From Fidelibacterota bacterium (GTDB lineage Bacteria; Fidelibacterota; Marinisomatia; SCGC-AAA003-L08; D37C17), in contig JABHHG010000020.1 in NCBI GenBank assembly GCA_018671635.1, positions 1 to 8,198 of the forward strand: DNA of 8,198 nucleotides, read 5' to 3'. Positions 1 to 4,925 of the stretch are shown one piece after another; within the stretch, counting starts at the first letter, position 1; every line of letters begins with the position of its first letter. Both the position numbers and the translations under genes were made by a program. Below the pieces are notes generated by a model. The model was not told the origin of the DNA. It saw only the letters and a list, made by a program, of their open reading frames with translations, and did not search any database.

Positions 1-1
1 A

Positions 2-373
2 CCATCTATAACTGTTATGGCCAATGGAACTTTTACTGACCCTGGAGGGACTGAAGGTACTTTTGTGGTCTCAGATGATGGTACAACTATAACCTTTAGC
101 ACCCCAGCACGATGTGAAGAATCTATGTACTTGACTCAATCAGAATGTGAAGGTGCAGGTTATTATTGGAGTGATGCTGAAGAGCAAACAATTGGCTATG
201 ATATTTCAACTGGAGTAATGACAATGAATATGACTTGGTCTGGTGGGTGTGAGTGTAATGATGGCACATCAGATTGCGAAGCTGCAGAAGCAACAGAAAA
301 TACATCTGATTGTAGTGCTGTTGGTGGAGAATGGGAAGAAGGTGAATGTATGTATTTTGTTTGGGCCAAGTAA
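2..373 (+). CDS. C-terminal fragment of an acidic, cysteine-rich, probably exported protein
   Basis: I do not recognise a named family. The frame is open to the left edge, and five codons (P-S-I-T-V) precede the ATG at 17. No Shine-Dalgarno is visible before that ATG, so this is probably the end of a longer protein. Counting from that Met (118 residues), there are seven cysteines (33, 44, 78, 80, 87, 99, 111), many Asp/Glu and very few basic residues. Two segments resemble each other: C33-x10-C44-x2-A-G-x2-W51 and C87-x11-C99-x2-V-G-x2-W106. They sit between stretches that alternate hydrophobic and polar residues (about 14-30 and 57-74), suggesting a beta-sandwich or lipocalin-like barrel with cysteine-bearing loops. 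The paired cysteines and high acidity suggest an extracytoplasmic, disulfide-bonded protein, perhaps a lipoprotein whose signal lies upstream. Both location and fold are inferences. A strong terminator follows at 430-460, so it closes its own transcription unit. Confidence 0.6.
   Translation, partial: PSITVMANGTFTDPGGTEGTFVVSDDGTTITFSTPARCEESMYLTQSECEGAGYYWSDAEEQTIGYDISTGVMTMNMTWSGGCECNDGTSDCEAAEATENTSDCSAVGGEWEEGECMYFVWAK
113..349 (+). repeat. Degenerate two-copy Cys/Trp protein repeat within the left-edge gene
   Basis: Copy 1 spans about 113-169 (C33 to W51) and copy 2 about 275-334 (C87 to W106), with a trailing Cys codon at 347. Both copies share the order Cys, a 10-11 residue spacer containing a Thr two or three residues before Ser-(Glu/Asp)-Cys, then two residues, Ala/Val, Gly, two residues and Trp. 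The DNA copies are not identical, so this is an old or selected protein motif and not a recent duplication. Similar Cys...Cys-x2-(A/V)-G-x2-W units are, to my knowledge, frequent in large secreted proteins of marine bacteria. Their function is unknown to me. Confidence 0.5.
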
Positions 374-420
374 TTATAAATTTATAATTGCATCTAATTT
401 TAATTAGATTATAAATCTAA
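372..420. repeat. Cluster of overlapping AT-rich inverted repeats after the stop codon
   Basis: Three perfect inverted repeats follow each other. 372-389 is an 18-base self-complementary palindrome that overlaps the stop codon. 392-399 pairs with 402-409 (8-base arms, 2-base centre). 404-410 pairs with 414-420 (7-base arms, 3-base centre). The second and third share arm bases, so they cannot form together. They lie just upstream of the GC-bearing terminator. They could form weak RNA hairpins at the mRNA 3' end, or may simply reflect extreme AT content. No function can be assigned. Confidence 0.45.
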
Positions 421-429
421 GCTGTTTCT

Positions 430-460
430 AAAAAAGCCCAGGTCATTCTGGGCTTTTTTT
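430..460 (+). terminator. Rho-independent terminator after the left-edge gene
   Basis: A perfect 12-base-pair stem (430-441 with 448-459) has a six-GC-pair-rich inner half (GCCCAG/CTGGGC), a 6-base loop (442-447) and a T tract at 454-460. The A tract on the 5' side mirrors the T tract, so the element could also stop transcription arriving from the right. It lies 57 bases after the stop codon at 371-373 and separates that gene from the korA operon. Confidence 0.92.
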
Positions 461-529
461 ATGATCTTAATATATTATCCTAATTTTTCAATATTTTTTT
501 GGGTGTACACTTTAATAATAGGTAAATTT

Positions 530-552
530 ACATGTTGGATTATTGACATGTT
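530..552. repeat. ACATGTT direct repeat around the korA -35 region
   Basis: ACATGTT occurs at 530-536 and again at 546-552, 16 bases apart, and each copy contains the palindrome ACATGT. The second copy overlaps the TTGACA hexamer at 543-548. A regulator binding here would compete with RNA polymerase, so an operator is possible. Seven-base repeats are expected by chance in AT-rich DNA at some rate, so the evidence is thin. A further 8-base palindrome, GTGTACAC, is at 503-510. Confidence 0.25.
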
Positions 553-568
553 TTTGCGTTTATATAAT
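543..568 (+). promoter_or_regulatory. Candidate promoter of the korA-korB-fumC operon
   Basis: A TTGACA hexamer at 543-548 and a TATAAT hexamer at 563-568 are both perfect sigma70-type consensus matches, but the spacer is only 14 bases against the usual 16-18. A TAATAA at 565-570 would give a 16-base spacer with a weaker -10 match. Transcription would begin around 575, leaving a leader of roughly 10 bases before the korA ATG at 586. The location after a terminator and directly before a long operon supports promoter activity. The exact elements are uncertain, because FCB-group bacteria often use a different -33/-7 promoter form. Confidence 0.5.
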
Positions 569-585
569 AAGGAATACATACTCTC

Positions 586-2427
586 ATGAGTGACCAAAAT
601 AAGACGGTTGAAGAATTAGATGTGGTAACCATTCGCTTTGCCGGTGATTCGGGTGATGGGATGCAGTTAACAGGCACCCAATTTACTGACAATACTGCCC
701 TTTTTGGGAATGACCTTTCTACTCTCCCTGATTACCCTGCAGAAATCCGTGCCCCGGCCGGTTCATTGGCAGGTGTAAGTTCATTCCAATTACAATTTAG
801 TAATCAAGAGATTCATACCCCAGGTGATGATTTAGATGTGTTGGTGGCCATGAATCCAGCGGCACTGAAAGTGCATCTAGCCGATTTACAAGAAAATGGA
901 ATGGTAATGGTAAACACCGCCAATTTTTCTAAAAAGAATTTAAAGCTAGCAGGATACGAAGTAAGTCCACTGGAAGATAATACCTTTGATAATTATCGTT
1001 TAATAGAAGTGGATATGACCAAATTGGTTGCTACTGCGTTAGAAAATTTAGATATGTCACCAAAGCTTAAGGCAAGATCTACCAATATGTTTGCATTAGG
1101 GCTATTGTACTGGCTGTATGAGCGTGATATGGATTCTTCAATTAATTTTATTACCAAGAAATTTGCCAAAAAACCTGAGATTATTACGGCTAATGTGAAA
1201 GCATTGAAGACGGGGTATTTTTATGGTGAAACCATTGAGGCAATTAAAACTACGTATCGTGTACCCAAAGCTGAATTTTCAAAAGGGACATACCGAAATA
1301 TTATGGGCAATCATGCAGCTGCACTTGGTTTGGTTGCGGCCGCAGAAAAGGCGGGGTTAAATTTATTCTATGGTGGATATCCCATAACTCCTGCCAGTGA
1401 CATCTTACATTATTTGGCAAATTTTAAAAATTTTGGTATTAAAACTTTCCAAGCGGAAGATGAAATTGCCGGGGTATGTAGTGCCATCGGTGCATCCTTT
1501 GCAGGCGATTTAGCGGTAACCGCAAGTAGTGGGCCTGGTATTGCACTTAAAGGTGAGGCCTTAGGTCTTGCGGTGATGACAGAACTTCCATTAGTAGTGA
1601 TAAATGTTCAACGGGGTGGGCCTTCAACAGGATTACCGACTAAAACAGAGCAATCTGATTTGTTTCAGGCCATGTATGGTCGAAATGGGGAATGCCCAAT
1701 GGTGGTAGTTGCACCTGCAACGCCATCCGATTGTTTTAATGTATTATTTGAGGCCTGTAAGATTGCTTTAGAACATATGATTCCAGTTATGGTATTGTCA
1801 GATGGTTATGTGGCAAATGGTTCAGAACCATGGATGATCCCCACCGTTGATGACCTGCCACAAATCAAGGTGACGAAAGCCACTGATCCTGAAAGCTTTA
1901 TGCCATATTCACATGCAGAGGGAACGGTTGCTCGTCCATGGGCGGTGCCGGGAACTCCAGGTTTAGAGCATCGTATTGGTGGGCTTGAAAAAGAAGACCA
2001 AACGGGTAATGTGAACTATGACCCGGATAATCATCATTATATGAATCTACATCGTCAGAACAAAGTTGATGCTATTGCCAATTATATTCCAGAAGCGAAA
2101 GCCTATGGTGATGATAGTGGTGAACTTTTAGTATTGGGTTGGGGCGGTACACATGGTGCCATTCGTTCATCTGTTGAGCGTGCACAAAAGGCAGGCCATT
2201 CCGTATCACACCTTCACTTACGACATATAAATCCATTCCCTAAAAACTTGGGTGAAGTGTTGAGTAATTATAAGAAAGTATTGATTCCTGAATTGAATTT
2301 GGGTCAGCTTTCAACCATGATTAGAGCGAAGTTTTTAGTGGATGCACAAGGCTTGAACAAGGTTGCCGGCAAACCATTCACAACCACTGAAGTGTATAAC
2401 AAAATATTACAAATGGTAAAGGGGTAG
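586..2427 (+). CDS. korA: 2-oxoglutarate:ferredoxin oxidoreductase, alpha subunit (fused gamma-alpha)
   Basis: KorA pairs with KorB to convert 2-oxoglutarate plus CoA to succinyl-CoA plus CO2, passing two electrons to ferredoxin in the cytoplasm. The reaction is reversible in some organisms. The 613 residues are two fused domains. The gamma domain (about 13-220) opens with the G-D-S-G-D-G loop at 20-25. The alpha (pyrimidine-binding) domain begins near 238, with G-G-Y-P-I-T-P-A-S at 263-271, S-G-P-G at 315-318, Q-R-G-G-P-S-T-G at 342-349, T-K-T-E-Q-S-D-L at 352-359 and S-D-G-Y-V-A-N-G at 405-412. A C-terminal transketolase-like domain (about 505-613) follows. This fused form is the two-subunit type known from actinobacterial KorAB. 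It lacks separate delta/gamma genes, and none is seen here. The ATG at 586 gives the expected N-terminus; an AAGGA at 570-574 is rather distant (11 bases). A pyruvate or other 2-oxoacid substrate cannot be excluded from sequence alone, but the neighbouring long KorB and fumarase favour 2-oxoglutarate. Confidence 0.95.
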   Translation: MSDQNKTVEELDVVTIRFAGDSGDGMQLTGTQFTDNTALFGNDLSTLPDYPAEIRAPAGSLAGVSSFQLQFSNQEIHTPGDDLDVLVAMNPAALKVHLADLQENGMVMVNTANFSKKNLKLAGYEVSPLEDNTFDNYRLIEVDMTKLVATALENLDMSPKLKARSTNMFALGLLYWLYERDMDSSINFITKKFAKKPEIITANVKALKTGYFYGETIEAIKTTYRVPKAEFSKGTYRNIMGNHAAALGLVAAAEKAGLNLFYGGYPITPASDILHYLANFKNFGIKTFQAEDEIAGVCSAIGASFAGDLAVTASSGPGIALKGEALGLAVMTELPLVVINVQRGGPSTGLPTKTEQSDLFQAMYGRNGECPMVVVAPATPSDCFNVLFEACKIALEHMIPVMVLSDGYVANGSEPWMIPTVDDLPQIKVTKATDPESFMPYSHAEGTVARPWAVPGTPGLEHRIGGLEKEDQTGNVNYDPDNHHYMNLHRQNKVDAIANYIPEAKAYGDDSGELLVLGWGGTHGAIRSSVERAQKAGHSVSHLHLRHINPFPKNLGEVLSNYKKVLIPELNLGQLSTMIRAKFLVDAQGLNKVAGKPFTTTEVYNKILQMVKG

Positions 2428-2430
2428 ACC

Positions 2431-3444
2431 ATGGCAGAAGTTTTAGAAACTACATTAACGCGTAAAGATTTTGTATCTGATCAAGAGGTAAGATGGTGCC
2501 CCGGTTGTGGTGATTATGCCATTCTTGCGGCAGTTCAAAAAGTCTTCCCAGAATTGGGTGTGAAGAAAGAGAACTTCCTTATTGTGTCTGGTATTGGTTG
2601 TTCCAGTCGTTTCCCCTATTATATGGATACATATGGATTCCATTCAATCCATGGTCGTGCCCCTGCATTTGCAAGTGGTGCAAAATTAGCAAATCCTGAT
2701 TTATCAGTATGGATTGTCACCGGTGATGGTGATGGCATGAGTATTGGGGGAAATCATCTCATTCATGTATTACGTCGAAATTTGGATTTGAATATTCTCA
2801 TGTTCAATAATCGTATTTATGGATTGACCAAGGGTCAATATTCACCCACGTCTGAATTGGGTAAAGTGACCAAGTCAACGCCTATGGGTTCATTAGATCA
2901 TCCATTTAATCCTCCATCATTAGCATTGGGTTCTGGGGCTACATTTGTAGCGCGAACTATTGATCGAGAATTAAAGCATATGGCATCTATTATTAAAGAA
3001 TCCCATTCACATAAGGGTGGTTCATTTGTTGAAATCTATCAGAATTGCAATATCTTTAATGATGGTGCATTTGCAGATATGACGGAAAAAGAAACCAAAA
3101 TGGAAACCCAATTGATATTAGAACAGGGTCAGCCCATGATTTTTGGTAAAGACAAAGATAAGGGAATCGTTTTAATTGGCTCTCAATTGACAGTGCTTCA
3201 ATTAAGTGAAGATAGAAATGTAGATGATGTATTAGTACATAATTCAGGTGATAAGAATATGGCTCGCTTGTTGGCAGGTATGACCTATAATGGTGATTTG
3301 CCTACTCCGATTGGCGTTTTGTATAAAGAAGAACGTGCCACTTATGATGAAATGATGACGGCGCAATTACAATCTGCAATTGATTCAAAAGGCCCAGGTG
3401 ATTTAGATGCACTCATCAAAGGTTCAAATACTTGGACGGTATAG
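2431..3444 (+). CDS. korB: 2-oxoglutarate:ferredoxin oxidoreductase, beta subunit (TPP and [4Fe-4S] binding)
   Basis: KorB carries the thiamine diphosphate and the iron-sulfur cluster of the KorAB complex, so decarboxylation and the first electron transfer occur here. In 337 residues I see the C-P-G-C-G motif (C23, C26), C57 in G-I-G-C-S-S-R, and C206 in Q-N-C-N-I-F. These are the four cysteines expected to ligate one [4Fe-4S] cluster. The thiamine motif runs from G-D-G-D at 98-101 to N-N at 126-127, followed by the R-I-Y-G-L-T-K-G-Q stretch at 128-136. There is no ferredoxin-like CxxCxxC insertion, so electrons must leave to a separate ferredoxin. Length agrees with the longer KorB type, which has a C-terminal region after about residue 210. 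The start is 3 bases after the korA stop. An AAAGGGG at 2418-2424, inside the end of korA, serves as ribosome binding site, so the two subunits are probably translationally coupled for equal dosage. Confidence 0.96.
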   Translation: MAEVLETTLTRKDFVSDQEVRWCPGCGDYAILAAVQKVFPELGVKKENFLIVSGIGCSSRFPYYMDTYGFHSIHGRAPAFASGAKLANPDLSVWIVTGDGDGMSIGGNHLIHVLRRNLDLNILMFNNRIYGLTKGQYSPTSELGKVTKSTPMGSLDHPFNPPSLALGSGATFVARTIDRELKHMASIIKESHSHKGGSFVEIYQNCNIFNDGAFADMTEKETKMETQLILEQGQPMIFGKDKDKGIVLIGSQLTVLQLSEDRNVDDVLVHNSGDKNMARLLAGMTYNGDLPTPIGVLYKEERATYDEMMTAQLQSAIDSKGPGDLDALIKGSNTWTV

Positions 3445-3459
3445 TTTAAAAGGAAGACC

Positions 3460-4845
3460 ATGCGTAAAGAACGTGATTCAATGGGAGAAATGCAGGTACC
3501 AGATGACGCTTACTATGGTGCCCAAACTCAACGTGCAATAGAGAACTTTCCCGTGAGTGGAATACCAATCCCTACATCCATGATTCGTGCATTGGGGATG
3601 ATCAAACGTTCTGCCGCCGTGGTAAACCATGACCTTGGAAATTTAGACGAAGCCAGACGAAATGCCATCATTGAAGCATCCGACGAAGTAATTGCCGGTA
3701 AATTTGATGCACAGTTCTTGGTGGACATTTTTCAAACGGGATCGGGTACATCAAGCAATATGAACACCAATGAGATTATTGCTAATCGTGCCAGTGAAAT
3801 TATGGGCGGTGTTGTAGGTTCACGAGAACCGGTTCACCCCAATGATCATGTAAATTATGGTCAATCCAGTAATGATGTGATTCCCACATCAATTCATGTG
3901 GCCGCCAATATTGAGATTGAAAAATCATTGATTCCCACGCTAGAATCATTGGCAGATTCATTGGCTAAAAAGTCGAATGAATTTGATAGTATTGTTAAAA
4001 TTGGTCGAACCCATTTGCAAGATGCTACACCCATTCGATTGGGGCAAGAGTTCTCAGGTTATGTTCAACAAATTCGAAATGGAATTACCCGCTTAAAGAA
4101 TAGTCAAGGTTTGTTGTCTGAATTGGCACAAGGTGGAACTGCAGTAGGTACAGGTATAAATACCCATAAAGAATTTGGGTCACGAATTGCCACAGAATTA
4201 TCGAATCTTTCAGGCGTTAAATTCACAGAAGCGACCAATCATTTTGAAGCACAAGCAGCCCAAGATGCAGCGGTTGAAACGTCTGGTGTACTAAAAACAT
4301 TGGCGGTATCATTATCAAAAATTGCCAATGATATTCGGTGGTTGGGTTCTGGCCCTCGTGCAGGTTTAGGTGAACTCACTTTACCTGCCGTTCAACCCGG
4401 ATCATCCATTATGCCGGGGAAAGTGAACCCTGTTATTTGTGAATCTATGATTCAAGTGTGTGCGCAAGTAATTGGTAACGACACTGCCATTACCATTGGT
4501 GGAATGGGTGGTGTATTTGAATTGAATCTCATGCTCCCCGTAATTGCACATAATTTGCTACAATCCATTCACATCCTGAATGGTGCCTGTAATATGTTTA
4601 CGGTAAATTTGGTTGAAAATGTAGAAGCGAATGAAAAAGCCTGTGCCGATTATATAGAAGGTAGTTTGGCCATGTGCACCTCATTAGCACCTGTAATTGG
4701 TTACGATAAAGCGGCCCATTTGGCGCATGTTGCCTATGAAACGGGTAAAACAGTTCGAGAAGTGGCCATGGAAGAAAATGTACTTCCTGAAGATGAGTTG
4801 AACCGATTGTTAGACCCACGGTCAATGACCGAACCCAATTTATAA
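3460..4845 (+). CDS. fumC: Class II fumarate hydratase (fumarase C)
   Basis: This enzyme reversibly hydrates fumarate to L-malate in the cytoplasm as a homotetramer, without an iron-sulfur cluster. The 461 residues match the usual family length end to end. The N-terminus M-R-K-E-R-D-S-M-G is typical and fixes the start, supported by AAAAGGAAG at 3448-3456. Visible active-site regions are Q-T-G-S-G-T-S-S-N-M-N (92-102), H-P-N-D-H-V-N-Y-G-Q-S-S-N-D (126-139), G-R-T-H-L-Q-D (182-188, catalytic His185) and the fumarase/aspartase signature G-S-S-I-M-P-G-K-V-N-P (314-324, catalytic Ser316). Aspartase shares the signature, but the N-terminus and the S-S-N-D context are those of fumarases, so I am confident. 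Being oxygen-stable, FumC needs none of the cluster maintenance that class I fumarase does. It lies 15 bases after korB, so it is very likely co-transcribed with korAB and supplies another TCA-cycle step. Confidence 0.96.
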   Translation: MRKERDSMGEMQVPDDAYYGAQTQRAIENFPVSGIPIPTSMIRALGMIKRSAAVVNHDLGNLDEARRNAIIEASDEVIAGKFDAQFLVDIFQTGSGTSSNMNTNEIIANRASEIMGGVVGSREPVHPNDHVNYGQSSNDVIPTSIHVAANIEIEKSLIPTLESLADSLAKKSNEFDSIVKIGRTHLQDATPIRLGQEFSGYVQQIRNGITRLKNSQGLLSELAQGGTAVGTGINTHKEFGSRIATELSNLSGVKFTEATNHFEAQAAQDAAVETSGVLKTLAVSLSKIANDIRWLGSGPRAGLGELTLPAVQPGSSIMPGKVNPVICESMIQVCAQVIGNDTAITIGGMGGVFELNLMLPVIAHNLLQSIHILNGACNMFTVNLVENVEANEKACADYIEGSLAMCTSLAPVIGYDKAAHLAHVAYETGKTVREVAMEENVLPEDELNRLLDPRSMTEPNL

Positions 4846-4873
4846 TTTCTGAAACAAATATTGTTGATTTAAG

Positions 4874-4908
4874 TTTACGGTGCAATACATCACTGTATGT
4901 AAATTTTT
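4874..4908 (+). terminator. Possible weak hairpin/terminator between fumC and the PBP gene
   Basis: In the 77-base gap after fumC, 4874-4878 (TTTAC) pairs with 4899-4903 (GTAAA), and 4885-4889 (ATACA) pairs with 4894-4898 (TGTAT) around a 4-base loop. A 6-base bulge sits on the 5' side (4879-4884). A run of five T follows at 4904-4908. It has the general order of a terminator but is AT-rich and bulged, so termination would be partial at best. The PBP gene may be transcribed partly by read-through from the korAB-fumC operon. I see no clear promoter in the gap. Confidence 0.3.
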
Positions 4909-4925
4909 AGGCGAGATTCGAGTTG
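4909..4925 (+). promoter_or_regulatory. Ribosome binding site deciding a TTG start for the PBP
   Basis: AGGCGAG at 4909-4915 is the only Shine-Dalgarno-like sequence near the start and sits 7 bases before TTG at 4923-4925. An in-frame TAG at 4908-4910 prevents a start further upstream. The first in-frame ATG encodes residue 36, inside or at the end of the membrane helix, and starting there would remove the anchor. Confidence 0.6.

Noticed and set aside
123..305. 60-codon - strand frame opposite the left-edge gene
   Set aside because: It has a low-complexity Leu/His/Ser-rich translation, typical of antisense to an acidic, AT-rich gene.
17..373. Treating the ATG at 17 as the true start of the left-edge gene
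   Set aside because: The frame is open to base 2, no ribosome site is visible, and the protein lacks the signal sequence its cysteine content would lead one to expect.
586..3444. Pyruvate or indolepyruvate:ferredoxin oxidoreductase instead of KorAB
   Set aside because: The separate fused gamma-alpha subunit plus a long beta subunit without ferredoxin-type cluster motifs, next to fumarase, fits the KorAB form better. Indolepyruvate enzymes have a different domain order.
4598..4885. 95-codon open frame on the - strand over the end of fumC
   Set aside because: It lies antisense to clear fumarase coding sequence, has no ribosome site I can see, and its translation resembles no protein I know. 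It is a shadow of fumC.
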